From assembly GCF_900111455.1 (NCBI RefSeq), contig NZ_FOIE01000009.1, forward strand, positions 124,001 to 188,000: a stretch of DNA of 64,000 nucleotides, in the 5' to 3' direction. Position 1 is the stretch's first letter; each line of letters starts with the position of its first letter. Shown here piece by piece: positions 17,806-26,629 of this stretch. The translations under genes were made by a program, and so were the position numbers. A model generated the notes under the pieces. The model did no database searches and was not told where the DNA came from. It saw nothing but the letters and a program-made list of their open reading frames with translations. This DNA comes from Geodermatophilus poikilotrophus. Its GTDB lineage: Bacteria; Actinomycetota; Actinomycetes; Mycobacteriales; Geodermatophilaceae.

Positions 17806-19098
17806 ATGAGCGACCCGCAGAGCTGGAGCTTCGAGACCCGGCAGATCCACGCCGGCACCAGCCCCGATCCCACGACCGGCGCCCGCGCCCTGCCGATCTA
17901 CGCGACCACGGCCTACCAGTTCCGCGACAGCCAGCACGCCGCCGACCTGTTCGCGCTGGCCGAGATGGGCAACATCTACACCCGGATCATGAACCCGACG
18001 CAGGACGCGCTCGAGCAGCGCGTGGCCTCGCTGGAGGGTGGCGTGGCGGCGCTGGCGGTCGCCAGCGGGCAGTCCGCCACGACGCTGGCGATGCTCAACG
18101 TCGCCGAGGCCGGCGACCACGTCGTCGCCTCCGCCTCGCTGTACGGCGGCACCTACAACCTGCTGCACCACTCGCTGCCCAAGCTCGGCGTCACCGTCTC
18201 CTTCGTCGAGGACCCCGACGACCCGGAGAACTGGCAGTCGCTGGTGCGGGACGACACCCGGGCGTTCTTCGGGGAGTCGATCGGCAACCCGAAGGGCGAC
18301 GTCCTCGACATCGAGACCGTCGCCGGCGTCGCCCACCGCAACGGCGTGCCGCTGATCGTGGACAACACCATCGCGACGCCGTACCTGATCCGGCCGCTGG
18401 AGTCCGGCGCGGACGTCGTCGTCCACTCCGCCACCAAGTACCTGGGCGGGCACGGCACGGTCATCGCCGGGGTGATCGTCGACGGCGGGACGTTCGACTG
18501 GACCGGCGGCAGGCACCCCATGTTCACCACGCCCGACCCGACGTACCACGGCGTGGTGTACGCCGACCTGGGTGCGCCGGCGTTCGCGCTCAAGGCCCGG
18601 GTGCAGCTGCTGCGCGACCTCGGCCCGGCCGTCTCGCCGTTCAACGCGTTCCTCGTCGTCCAGGGCATCGAGACGCTGTCGCTGCGGATGGAGCGGCACG
18701 TGCAGAACGCGCAGCGGGTGGCCGAGTTCCTCGAGGCCCACGACGAGGTGGACCGGGTCAACTACCCGGGCCTGCCCTCCTCCCCCTGGCACGCCGCCCA
18801 GCAGAGGTACGCGCCCCGCGGCGCCGGCGCGGTGCTCACCTTCGAGCTGCACGGCGGTCGCGAGGCCGGTCAGCGGTTCGTCGAGGCGCTGGAGCTGCAC
18901 AGCCACGTGGCCAACATCGGCGACGTGCGCAGCCTGGTCATCCACCCGGCCTCGACGACGCACTCGCAGCTGACCCCCGAGGAGCAGCTGACCACCGGTG
19001 TCACGCCGGGCCTGGTGCGGCTGGCCGTCGGCCTCGAGGGCATCGAGGACATCCTCGCCGACCTGGAGTCCGGCTTCCGCGCCGCGAAGGGGGCCTGA
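17806..19098 (+). CDS. metY: O-acetylhomoserine sulfhydrylase (O-acetylhomoserine aminocarboxypropyltransferase)
   Basis: A 430-residue PLP enzyme of the Cys/Met metabolism class. The Schiff-base lysine is Lys211 in [19 protein letters not shown] and the C-terminal [14 protein letters not shown] are family-diagnostic. It converts O-acetyl-L-homoserine plus sulfide to homocysteine, the direct-sulfhydrylation route to methionine. ATG 17806 follows GAGAGGAG at a 7-base spacing. It is controlled by the SAM riboswitch upstream. The gap to metX is a single base, so the two are expressed together. Confidence 0.95.
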   Translation: MSDPQSWSFETRQIHAGTSPDPTTGARALPIYATTAYQFRDSQHAADLFALAEMGNIYTRIMNPTQDALEQRVASLEGGVAALAVASGQSATTLAMLNVAEAGDHVVASASLYGGTYNLLHHSLPKLGVTVSFVEDPDDPENWQSLVRDDTRAFFGESIGNPKGDVLDIETVAGVAHRNGVPLIVDNTIATPYLIRPLESGADVVVHSATKYLGGHGTVIAGVIVDGGTFDWTGGRHPMFTTPDPTYHGVVYADLGAPAFALKARVQLLRDLGPAVSPFNAFLVVQGIETLSLRMERHVQNAQRVAEFLEAHDEVDRVNYPGLPSSPWHAAQQRYAPRGAGAVLTFELHGGREAGQRFVEALELHSHVANIGDVRSLVIHPASTTHSQLTPEEQLTTGVTPGLVRLAVGLEGIEDILADLESGFRAAKGA

Positions 19099-19099
19099 G

Positions 19100-20215
19100 G
19101 TGGGCGGGGTCCGGGTTCCCTCCTGGGCCCCGCCCCGGCTCGGGGGCTGGCGCGAGGGGGACCCGGTCGGCGACCGGCGCTTCCTCCACCTGCCCGGGCC
19201 GCTGCGGCTGGAGCGCGGCGGCGAGCTCCCGGCGGTGCGGGTGGCCTACGAGACGTGGGGGACGCTCGCGCCCGGCGGCGGCAACGCCGTCCTCGTCGAG
19301 CACGCGCTGACCGGCGACAGCCACGTCGCCGGCCCCGCGGGCCCCGGGCACCCGACGCCGGGCTGGTGGGACGAGCTGGTCGGCCCTGGAGCGCCGCTGG
19401 ACACCGACCGGCTGTTCGTCGTCTGCGCCAACGTCCTGGGCGGCTGCCAGGGGACGACGGGGCCGTCCTCGGCCGCGCCCGACGGGAGCCCGTACGGCTC
19501 GCGGTTCCCCGACATAACGGTGGCCGACCAGGTGCGGGTCGAGGCCGCGCTCGCCGACGCGCTGGGCATCCCCCGGTGGGCGGCGGTCCTCGGCGGGTCG
19601 ATGGGCGGCATGCGGGCGCTGGAGTGGGCGGTGGCGCTGCCCGACCGGGTGGAGCGGCTGCTGTTCCTCGCCTCCGGCGCCGCGGCCACCGCCGACCAGA
19701 TCGGCACCCAGACCACCCAGCAGGCCGCGATCCGCGCCGATCCCGCGTGGGCCGGCGGGGACCACCCGCCCGGCGCGGGGCCGGTGGCCGGGCTGGGCGT
19801 CGCCCGCCGGATCGCGCACCTCACCTACCGCAGCGGCCTGGAGCTCGACGCCCGGTTCGGCACCGCGGTGCAGGACGACGGCCGGTACGCCGTCGCCTCC
19901 TACCTCGACCACCACGCCGACAAGCTGGCCCGCCGGTTCGACGCCGGCAGCTACGTGGTGCTCACCGAGGTCATGAACTCCTGGGACGTCGGCCGCGGTC
20001 GCGGCGGGGTCCGGGCGGCGCTGGACCGGGTCACCGCGCGGACCGTCGTCGCCGGTGTCGACACCGACCGGCTGTACCCGCTCGCACTGCAGCAGCAGGT
20101 GGCCGACGACCTCGGCGTCCCGCTGCAGGTGATCACCTCGCCGTACGGGCACGACGGCTTCCTCATCGAGGCCGACGCCGTCGGCGCGCTGGTCCGGGAC
20201 CTGCTGGCCTCGTGA
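19100..20215 (+). CDS. metX: Homoserine O-acetyltransferase
   Basis: A 371-residue alpha/beta-hydrolase-fold acyltransferase. The nucleophile is Ser167 in GGSMGG, the Asp is in VDTDRLYP and the His in [16 protein letters not shown] and the [18 protein letters not shown] lid segment are typical of MetX. It makes O-acetyl-homoserine for MetY. GTG 19100 is one base after the metY stop. Its own stop overlaps the start of the GH26-like gene (GTGA, 20212-20215), so the methionine operon runs directly into the polysaccharide genes. Confidence 0.95.
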   Translation: MGGVRVPSWAPPRLGGWREGDPVGDRRFLHLPGPLRLERGGELPAVRVAYETWGTLAPGGGNAVLVEHALTGDSHVAGPAGPGHPTPGWWDELVGPGAPLDTDRLFVVCANVLGGCQGTTGPSSAAPDGSPYGSRFPDITVADQVRVEAALADALGIPRWAAVLGGSMGGMRALEWAVALPDRVERLLFLASGAAATADQIGTQTTQQAAIRADPAWAGGDHPPGAGPVAGLGVARRIAHLTYRSGLELDARFGTAVQDDGRYAVASYLDHHADKLARRFDAGSYVVLTEVMNSWDVGRGRGGVRAALDRVTARTVVAGVDTDRLYPLALQQQVADDLGVPLQVITSPYGHDGFLIEADAVGALVRDLLAS

Positions 20216-21225
20216 CCCCGCCGCCGCGCGCACCCCGGCGCCCGTCGACCCCTCCCGTGGGGGTCCGGGGCCGGCGGTCGTGGTGGCCCGTCGTCGCAGC
20301 CGTGGTCGGCGTGGTCGTCCTGGCCGCCACCGTGGTCGCCGTCGTCGACGGCCCGGAGCGCACCGAACCGCTCGCCTTCGGCGTCACCACGCCCGGGGGC
20401 GCGACGGCGGCTGCCGAGCTGGACGCGGTCGAGGCCGCCGTCGGGGAGCGCCCGTCGCTGGTCCTCACCTACGCCGACTTCACCACCCCACCGCCGGTCG
20501 CCGACCTCGACGCCGTCGCGGCGCGGGGTGCCGTCCCGGTGGTGACCTGGGAGCCGTGGGACTGGGACGCCCCCGCCAGCGGGGCGTTCGGCCTGGCCGC
20601 CATCGCGGCCGGAGCCCACGACCCCCACCTCCGGCAGTGGGCCGATGCGCTGCGGACCTGGGGCCGGCCGGTGCAGCTGCGCTTCGCCCACGAGCAGAAC
20701 GGCGACTGGTACCCGTGGGCCGTCGGCGTGTCGGGCACCACGGCCGCCGACCACGTCGCGGCCTTTCGGCACGTCGTGGAGGTGTTCGACGCCCAGGGAG
20801 CGGGCAACGTGCAGTTCGTGTGGAACCCGAACGTGCGGTTTCCCGGGTCCTCCCCGATGGCCGAGACGTGGCCCGGCACCCGGTACGTCGACCGCGTCGC
20901 CCTCGACGGCTACAACTGGGGCACCAGCTCCCCCGGCCACCGCTGGCAGGAGCCCGAGGAGGTCTTCGGCGACAGCCTCGACGAGCTGCGCGAGCTGGCC
21001 CCCGGGATCCCGATCACCGTCACCGAGGTCGCCTCCGCCGAGGAGGGCGGGGACAAGGCCGACTGGGTCACCGACCTGGTCGCCTACCTCGACGAGCAGG
21101 CCGACGTCGCGGCGTTCGTGTGGTTCGACCACGACAAGGAGGCCGACTGGCGGATCACCAGCAGCCCGGCCAGCGCCGCGGCGATGCGGGCGGCCCTGGC
21201 CGGACGCCGCCTGGTGGCCCGGTGA
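20212..21225 (+). CDS. Membrane-anchored GH26-like glycoside hydrolase (beta-mannanase-like)
   Basis: 337 residues. A basic N-terminus and one hydrophobic helix (about 25-46) anchor or export the protein. The TIM-barrel domain has the GH26 acid/base motif [13 protein letters not shown] (Glu161) and a nucleophile candidate Glu272 in [15 protein letters not shown]26 enzymes cut beta-1,4-mannan or mixed beta-1,3-1,4-glucan. Placed before a BcsA-like synthase, it may trim or release the polymer outside the membrane (inference), as BcsZ does for cellulose. It is coupled to metX upstream and to the phosphatase downstream by GTGA overlaps. Confidence 0.75.
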   Translation: MTPPPRAPRRPSTPPVGVRGRRSWWPVVAAVVGVVVLAATVVAVVDGPERTEPLAFGVTTPGGATAAAELDAVEAAVGERPSLVLTYADFTTPPPVADLDAVAARGAVPVVTWEPWDWDAPASGAFGLAAIAAGAHDPHLRQWADALRTWGRPVQLRFAHEQNGDWYPWAVGVSGTTAADHVAAFRHVVEVFDAQGAGNVQFVWNPNVRFPGSSPMAETWPGTRYVDRVALDGYNWGTSSPGHRWQEPEEVFGDSLDELRELAPGIPITVTEVASAEEGGDKADWVTDLVAYLDEQADVAAFVWFDHDKEADWRITSSPASAAAMRAALAGRRLVAR

Positions 21226-22457
21226 CCGCCGCACCGGTACCGACCGACGCCCGGGTGCCCGCACCGGCCGACCCCGCGGAGGTCCGGCGCCTGCGGGCGC
21301 TGGAGCAGCTGCAGCTGCTGGGCACCGACCGGGAGGAGCGCTTCGACCGCATCACCCGGCTGGCGCAGCGGGTGTTCGACGTCCCGATCGCGACCCTCAC
21401 CCTGGTGGACGAGGACTCCCTGTGGTTCAAGTCCGCCCAGGGGATGCCCATCGACCGGGCCGACCGCCAGGCGTCCTTCTGCGACCGGACGGTCGCCCTC
21501 GGGGGGACGCACGTCGTGCCCGACGCCCTGGCCGACCTCCGCTTCGCCAGCAGCCCGGCGGTGGCCGGCCCACCGCACGTCCGCTTCTACGCCGGCCAGC
21601 CCCTGGCGGGGCCGGGGGGCCTCACGGTCGGCACGCTGTGCCTGTTCGACGTCCGCCCCCGCACGCTCGATGCCGGGGAGGTCGCGCTGCTGCAGGAGCT
21701 GGCCCGCTGGACCGAGCAGGAGCTCGCCCACTCCGTCGAGATGGACCGCGCCCGGGAGGTGCAGCAGGCGCTGCTCCCGCAGCACCCCCCGGAGCTGCCC
21801 GGTTACCGGGTCGCCGGGTCCTGCCAGCCGGCCTTCGCCGTCGGGGGCGACCTGTTCGACCACGACCTCGTCGACGGCGAGTTGGTCCTCTCGGTCGCCG
21901 ACGTGATGGGCAAGGGCGCCGGGGCCGCCATCCTGATGGCCACCGTCCGCGCGGTCCTGCGGACCACGGTGCGGGACGCCGGGCGGGCCCGGGCCGGGCG
22001 CCGGCCGGAGGGCGACGTGCTCACCGCCACGAACCGGACCCTCCTGCCCGACCTCCAGCGCACCGGCTCCTTCGTGACCGCCTTCCACGCCCGGCTGGAG
22101 GCCGCGACGGGGCGGGTGCGGTACGGGGACGCCGGTCACGGGCTGTCCCTGGTCCGGCGGGCGGCGGGCGGCGTCGAACGGCTCGCCGGGGAGGACCTCC
22201 CGCTGGGCATCGACGCCGACCAGACCTGGACCGAGCACGAGCTGGTGCTCGAGCCGGGGGACACCCTGTTCTCCTTCAGCGACGGCCTCTTCGACGTGCT
22301 CGGGGGCACGTACGAGGCCCTCGCCGACGTGGCCCGGCTGCTCGAGGCCCACCCGGAGCCCGACGACCTGCTCCGCGCCGTCCGCGCACTGGCCTCCGCG
22401 GCCGCTCCCCTGGACGACGTCACGGCGGTCGCCGTCCGACGGGTGCCAGGGTCGTGA
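21222..22457 (+). CDS. GAF-domain PP2C-type (RsbU/SpoIIE) serine phosphatase
   Basis: 411 residues. A GAF sensor domain (about 40-165, with TLVDEDSLWFKS and TVGTLCLFD) is followed by a linker helix (REVQQALLP) and a SpoIIE-type phosphatase domain. Metal-binding Asp residues are in AVGGDLFD (Asp210), VADVMGKG (Asp227) and the C-terminal LDDVTAVAVR. Such phosphatases dephosphorylate STAS antagonists and so free them to bind an RsbW-type kinase. The STAS and kinase genes lie two and three genes downstream, making a complete partner switch. No membrane segment is seen. Confidence 0.88.
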   Translation: MTAAPVPTDARVPAPADPAEVRRLRALEQLQLLGTDREERFDRITRLAQRVFDVPIATLTLVDEDSLWFKSAQGMPIDRADRQASFCDRTVALGGTHVVPDALADLRFASSPAVAGPPHVRFYAGQPLAGPGGLTVGTLCLFDVRPRTLDAGEVALLQELARWTEQELAHSVEMDRAREVQQALLPQHPPELPGYRVAGSCQPAFAVGGDLFDHDLVDGELVLSVADVMGKGAGAAILMATVRAVLRTTVRDAGRARAGRRPEGDVLTATNRTLLPDLQRTGSFVTAFHARLEAATGRVRYGDAGHGLSLVRRAAGGVERLAGEDLPLGIDADQTWTEHELVLEPGDTLFSFSDGLFDVLGGTYEALADVARLLEAHPEPDDLLRAVRALASAAAPLDDVTAVAVRRVPGS

Positions 22458-24514
22458 GCCGCCACCGCCGCACGGTCTGGACCGGGCCGGGCGCCTCCTC
22501 GGCCCGTGAGCTGGCCGACCGCGAGACCGTCGCGGCTCTCTCCCCGCGGGTGCCGCTGACCCCGGGCCTGGTGGGGCTGCGGGTGCTGGTGGTGCTCACC
22601 GCGGTGCTCGGCCTGAACTACGTGGTCTGGCGCTGGCTCGAGTCGATCAACTGGTCGGCCTGGTGGATCGCCGTCCCGCTGGTCGTCGCCGAGACGTACA
22701 GCCTCGTCGACTCGCTGCTGTTCGGCCTGACGATGTGGCGGCTGCGCCGGCGCCGGCGGCCCCCACCACCGCCGGAGGGCGCGACGGTCGACGTGTTCAT
22801 CACCACCTACAACGAACCGCTCGACCTGGTCATGGCCACGGCGGAGGCGGCGCAGCAGATCCGGTACCCGCACCGGACCTGGATCCTCGACGACGGGGCA
22901 CGCCCCGAGCTCCAGGAGCGCGCCGAGGCCGCCGGCATCGGGGTGATCACCAGGTCCGTGGAGTGGGCGGGGCGCCAGCGGCACGCCAAGGCCGGGAACC
23001 TCAACAACGCCCTGATGACCACCGACGGGGAGTTCGTCCTCATCCTGGACGCCGACCAGGTCCCCGACCCGGCGATCCTCGACCGCACCCTGGGCTACTT
23101 CCGCGATCCGCAGACGGCCCTGGTGCAGACGCCGCAGGTGTTCGTCAACGTGCCCGAGGACGACCCGTTCGGCAGCCAGGCGCCGCTGTTCTACGGACCG
23201 ATCCAGCAGGGCAAGGACGGCTGGAACGCCGCGTTCTTCTGCGGCTCGAACGCGGTGCTGCGCCGCGAGGCGCTCATGCAGCTGGGGGTGTCCCGGTACG
23301 TCACCGAGGTGGAGCTGGCGGTGACCCGGACGCTCCGGACCGCCGACCGGGTGCTCGCCCGGGCGCGCAGGGGCCTGGACCCGTCGCAGACCGAGGCGCG
23401 CGCCGCCCTCGACGCGGTCGCCGGCGCGGTGGCCCGGAGCCGCGCGGACCTGCGGGCCGGCGCGGCCCTGGCCGACGTGACCTACCGCTTCCAGCAGCAG
23501 GTCGACGCCGCGGCCCGCCGGCTGGTCGACGCCGACGTCACCGCGCTGGAGAGCGATCTCGCCGAGATCGCGGCCCTGTCCTCGGAGCTGGATGCCGAGG
23601 AGGCCGGCCCGGCCGAGCTCGACCGTGCGGCACTGGCCCGGCTGGCGCACCGCGACTGGTCCCCGCTCGGCGCCGTCGAGACCGTGCGGGCCCTGGTCCG
23701 GGCGATCGACGTCGACCGGGACGACGAGGCCCAGCCGCTCATGCCGATGGCCACCATCTCGGTGACCGAGGACATGGCGACCTGCATGCGGCTGCACGCG
23801 CTCGGCTGGCGCACCGTTTACCACCACGAGACCCTCGCGCTCGGCCTGGCGCCGGAGGACCTCGGCACGATGCTCACCCAGCGGCTCCGCTGGGCCCAGG
23901 GCACGGTGCAGGTGATGCTGCGGGAGAACCCGCTGGTGCAGCGCGGGCTGACCCCGGCGCAGCGGCTCATGTACTGGGCCACCATGTGGAGCTACCTGTC
24001 CGGCTTCGCCGCGGTCGTGTACTTCGCCGCACCCGTCGTCTTCCTGGTCAGCGGCATCCTGCCGGTGCAGGCCCTGTCGGCGGACTTCTTCCTCCGGCTG
24101 GTGCCGTTCCTCGCGGTCAACCAGCTGCTCTTCTACCTCATCGGCAGGGGGAAGCGGAGCTGGCGCGGGCAGCAGTACTCGCTCGCGCTGTTCCCCGTGT
24201 GGATCCGCTCGGTCACCTCCGCGGTGGCCAACGTCGTCTTCGGCCGGAGCCTGGCCTTCGCCGTCACGCCCAAGGAGCGCCAGGCGCAGACGCGGCGTCC
24301 GTGGCACCTCGTGCGACCCCAGCTGGTGGTCATGGCCCTGCTGGTGGTCGCCGCGGTGGTCGGCACGGTCCGGATGGCGACCGGCCAGGCGTCGGCGCTG
24401 GGCACGGCGGTGAACCTGGTGTGGGTCGCCTTCGACCTCGCTGTCCTCAGTGTGATCATCAAGGCCGTCCGCCACCGCGGACCCCAGGTGGAGCCGGCGG
24501 AGGTCCCCGCATGA
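22454..24514 (+). CDS. BcsA-like family 2 processive glycosyltransferase with a large insertion
   Basis: 686 residues. Two N-terminal membrane helices (about 38-90) precede the GT-A domain with FITTYNEP (115-122), DD (146-147), the LDADQVP metal motif (Asp199, Asp201), FFCGSN (261-266), TED (438-440) and QRLRW (476-480). About four C-terminal helices follow from 490. This is the cellulose/curdlan-synthase layout. FFCGS and TED are normally some 20-30 residues apart; here about 155 mostly helical residues (278-432) intervene. No PilZ domain is recognised, so cyclic-di-GMP control is unlikely. The product is unknown. It overlaps both neighbours. Confidence 0.85.
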   Translation: MSRHRRTVWTGPGASSARELADRETVAALSPRVPLTPGLVGLRVLVVLTAVLGLNYVVWRWLESINWSAWWIAVPLVVAETYSLVDSLLFGLTMWRLRRRRRPPPPPEGATVDVFITTYNEPLDLVMATAEAAQQIRYPHRTWILDDGARPELQERAEAAGIGVITRSVEWAGRQRHAKAGNLNNALMTTDGEFVLILDADQVPDPAILDRTLGYFRDPQTALVQTPQVFVNVPEDDPFGSQAPLFYGPIQQGKDGWNAAFFCGSNAVLRREALMQLGVSRYVTEVELAVTRTLRTADRVLARARRGLDPSQTEARAALDAVAGAVARSRADLRAGAALADVTYRFQQQVDAAARRLVDADVTALESDLAEIAALSSELDAEEAGPAELDRAALARLAHRDWSPLGAVETVRALVRAIDVDRDDEAQPLMPMATISVTEDMATCMRLHALGWRTVYHHETLALGLAPEDLGTMLTQRLRWAQGTVQVMLRENPLVQRGLTPAQRLMYWATMWSYLSGFAAVVYFAAPVVFLVSGILPVQALSADFFLRLVPFLAVNQLLFYLIGRGKRSWRGQQYSLALFPVWIRSVTSAVANVVFGRSLAFAVTPKERQAQTRRPWHLVRPQLVVMALLVVAAVVGTVRMATGQASALGTAVNLVWVAFDLAVLSVIIKAVRHRGPQVEPAEVPA

Positions 24515-24849
24515 CGCAGTTCCAGACCGAGACGACCGACACGGGCATCGGCGTGGTGCGGCCGGTGGGCCGGTTGAACATGGTCGCCGCGCCGCGGCTG
24601 CGGTCGCTGGTCGCCGAGCTGGTGGCACGGGGGACGGCGCGGATCGTCGTCGACCTCTCCGAGACCGAGTCGATGGACTCCTCGGGGCTGGGAGCACTCA
24701 TCGCGGGGTTGAAGACCGCGCGCCAGGCAGGCGGCGACCTGCGCATCGCCGCGGCGAGGCCGCAGGTGGAGGCCGTGCTGGACCTGACCAACCTGCGGCG
24801 GGTGCTGCGGCCCCGCCCGGACGTCGCCGGCGCCTTCGCCGGCGACTGA
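24511..24849 (+). CDS. STAS-domain anti-anti-sigma factor-like protein
   Basis: A 112-residue single STAS domain. The phosphorylatable serine site is in ESMDSSGLGAL (Ser57/58), as in SpoIIAA/RsbV. In its dephosphorylated form it would bind the RsbW-like kinase encoded next. ATG 24511 overlaps the glycosyltransferase stop (ATGA). No sigma factor gene is nearby. The pair may instead act on the synthase or an unlinked sigma factor. Confidence 0.88.
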   Translation: MTQFQTETTDTGIGVVRPVGRLNMVAAPRLRSLVAELVARGTARIVVDLSETESMDSSGLGALIAGLKTARQAGGDLRIAAARPQVEAVLDLTNLRRVLRPRPDVAGAFAGD

Positions 24850-24850
24850 C

Positions 24851-25255
24851 GTGCGCGGCGGCGCGAGTCACCGGCTCCAGGCCAGGGCCGGTCCCGAGCT
24901 CCTGGAACCGGTGCACGACCTCCTGGCCCGCCTGTGGGCCGACGAACCCGGCGTGGCGGAGCGGGACCGGATCCGGTTCGAGACCGCGGTCGCCGAGGTG
25001 GCGGCCAACATCGCCGAGCACGGCGCCGGCGCCGGCGCCGCGCGCGTGTCCCTGCGGCTGTCCAGCAGCCCCGACCGCATCCAGGCGGTCTTCGAGGACG
25101 ACGGCGCACCGGTCGAGGCGAGGCCGGAGCAGCCGCCCGCCGACGACGCCGAACGGGGCCGGGGTCTCCTGCTCGCCCGTGCCGCGGTGGACCGGTTCAG
25201 CTACGAGCGGGACGGGGCGACCAACCGCTGGGTGCTCGTCCTCGGCGACTCCTGA
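24851..25255 (+). CDS. RsbW-like HATPase (anti-sigma factor/serine kinase)
   Basis: 134 residues with the GHKL ATP-binding N-box AEVAANIAEHG (about 46-56), the D-box FEDDGAP and the G-box ERGRGLLLAR. Typical RsbW-family proteins phosphorylate their STAS partner and hold a sigma factor. GTG 24851 lies one base after the STAS stop. This closes the five-gene polysaccharide cassette. Alternative role: a kinase acting only in the switch, without a sigma factor, as in some output-protein partner switches. Confidence 0.85.
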   Translation: MRGGASHRLQARAGPELLEPVHDLLARLWADEPGVAERDRIRFETAVAEVAANIAEHGAGAGAARVSLRLSSSPDRIQAVFEDDGAPVEARPEQPPADDAERGRGLLLARAAVDRFSYERDGATNRWVLVLGDS

Positions 25256-25313
25256 CAGCCCCTGCGGCGGCCCCCTCCAGGGTCCCGCGCCGAGCCGGGT
25301 GACGGACCGGAAC

Positions 25314-25364
25314 GGCCACCCTCCAGGGTCCCGCGCCGAGCCTGCGAGGCGTGGGGGGTGGTCC
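25314..25364. repeat. Dispersed palindromic intergenic repeat, copy 2 (with a partial copy at 25269-25296)
   Basis: From GGCCACCC to GGGTGGTCC, ending one base before the gamma-carbonic-anhydrase stop. The outer stem is CCACCC/GGGTGG, and the core GCCGAGCCTGCGAGGC is typical. A left-half copy (GGCCCCCTCCAGGGTCCCGC) at 25269-25296 lies in tandem. Together they fill most of the gap between the RsbW-like gene and its convergent neighbour. Confidence 0.8.
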
Positions 25365-25365
25365 T

Positions 25366-25944
25366 TCACTCCATCGCGTCGCCGGGCGTCTGCCCGGCCG
25401 GCGGCAGCCGGGTGCGGACGACCGGGCGCACCTTGCGCGCCTCGGGGAGCCGCTCGGTGTAGCTGGCGGCGTTGCCGCGGATGTGGGCCAGGTCGTCGTC
25501 CGTGGCCTGCCGCAGGACCTTGGCGGGGACGCCGGCGACGAGCGAGCCCGGCGGCACCTGCGTGCCCTGGGTGACGACGGCGCCGGCGGCGACGATGGAG
25601 CCCGAGCCGATGTGGGCACCGTTCAGGACGACGCTGCCCATGCCGACCAGGACGTCGTCGTCGATGCGGGCCCCGTGCAGGACCACGCGGTGTCCGACGG
25701 TCACACCGCGGCCCACGACGAGCGGGAAGCCGGGGTCGGAGTGCAGGGTGCTGCCGTCCTGGATGTTGGAGCCTTCGCCGATCTCGATCACCTCGGCGTC
25801 AGCCCGCGCAACCGCTCCGTACCAGATGCTCGACCGCGGGCCCATGGTCACGGCGCCGACCACGACGGCCGTCGGCGCGACGAACGCCTCCGGATCGATC
25901 TGCGGGGAGCCGTAGGGCAACTCGGCGATGTAGTTCTCGGCCAC
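25366..25944 (-). CDS. Gamma-class carbonic anhydrase family protein
   Basis: 192 residues forming a left-handed beta-helix from hexapeptide repeats (from about VAPTAVVVGAVTMG to IVAAGAVV). The three zinc histidines are His68 (STLHSDPG), His85 and His90 (VGHRVVLHGA). It may hydrate CO2 or serve as a PaaY/YrdA-type trimer without strong anhydrase activity. GTG 25944 gives the typical N-terminus. The repeat copy 2 lies directly after the stop. Confidence 0.85.
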   Translation of the reverse strand: MAENYIAELPYGSPQIDPEAFVAPTAVVVGAVTMGPRSSIWYGAVARADAEVIEIGEGSNIQDGSTLHSDPGFPLVVGRGVTVGHRVVLHGARIDDDVLVGMGSVVLNGAHIGSGSIVAAGAVVTQGTQVPPGSLVAGVPAKVLRQATDDDLAHIRGNAASYTERLPEARKVRPVVRTRLPPAGQTPGDAME

Positions 25945-26041
25945 GGGCGACAGCACAGCACAGGCGCGTCGCGGATGCACCGGCGAGGACGCGCCACCCG
26001 TGCGTCGGTGACCGTGGACCGCGACGCCCACCGCCGCCAGG

Positions 26042-26629
26042 ATGGCCGCCGTGACCGTGCCTACCGACCTGCCGGTGCTGGCCTTCGCCGACCAGGCGGC
26101 GCTGGAGGAGTGGCTCGAGGCGGAGCACGCGACCGCCCCCGGGCTGTACGTGCGGCTGGCGAAGAAGGGGTCCGGCGTCCCCTCGGTGACCTACGCCGAG
26201 CTGGTCGAGTCCGCGCTCTGCTTCGGCTGGATCGACGGGAGGTCCCAGCGGCTGGACGAGACCTCCTACCTGCAGCGGATCACCCCGCGCCGGCCGCGCA
26301 GCATCTGGTCGCAGAAGAACGTCGCCGCCGTCGAGGCGCTCACCGCCGCCGGCCGGATGCGCCCGGCCGGGCTGGCGCAGGTCGGGGCGGCGCGGGCCGA
26401 CGGCCGCTGGGAGCGCGCCTACGCGGGCCCGGCCACCATCACCGTCCCCGACGACCTCGCCGCCGCGCTGGCCGCCGTCCCCGCCGCGCAGCAGGCCTTC
26501 GACGGCCTCGACGGCCGCAACCGCTACGCCGTCCTCCACCGGGTGGTCACCGCCGCCACACCGCAGACGCGCGCCCGCCGGATCGCCGCCGTCGTCACGA
26601 TGCTCACCGAGGGTCGACGTCCGTACTGA
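26042..26629 (+). CDS. YdeI/OmpD-associated family protein
   Basis: 195 residues with the family motifs: FADQAALEEWLEAEH, LYVRLAKKGSG, SALCFGWIDGRSQRLDE and QRITPRRPRSIWSQKN, and a C-terminal helical segment (ALAAVPAAQQAFDGL). Widespread in actinobacteria and proteobacteria; function poorly defined, with links to cationic-peptide tolerance in some bacteria. ATG 26042. Its last 26 bases overlap the end of the convergent APC permease gene. Confidence 0.85.
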   Translation: MAAVTVPTDLPVLAFADQAALEEWLEAEHATAPGLYVRLAKKGSGVPSVTYAELVESALCFGWIDGRSQRLDETSYLQRITPRRPRSIWSQKNVAAVEALTAAGRMRPAGLAQVGAARADGRWERAYAGPATITVPDDLAAALAAVPAAQQAFDGLDGRNRYAVLHRVVTAATPQTRARRIAAVVTMLTEGRRPY

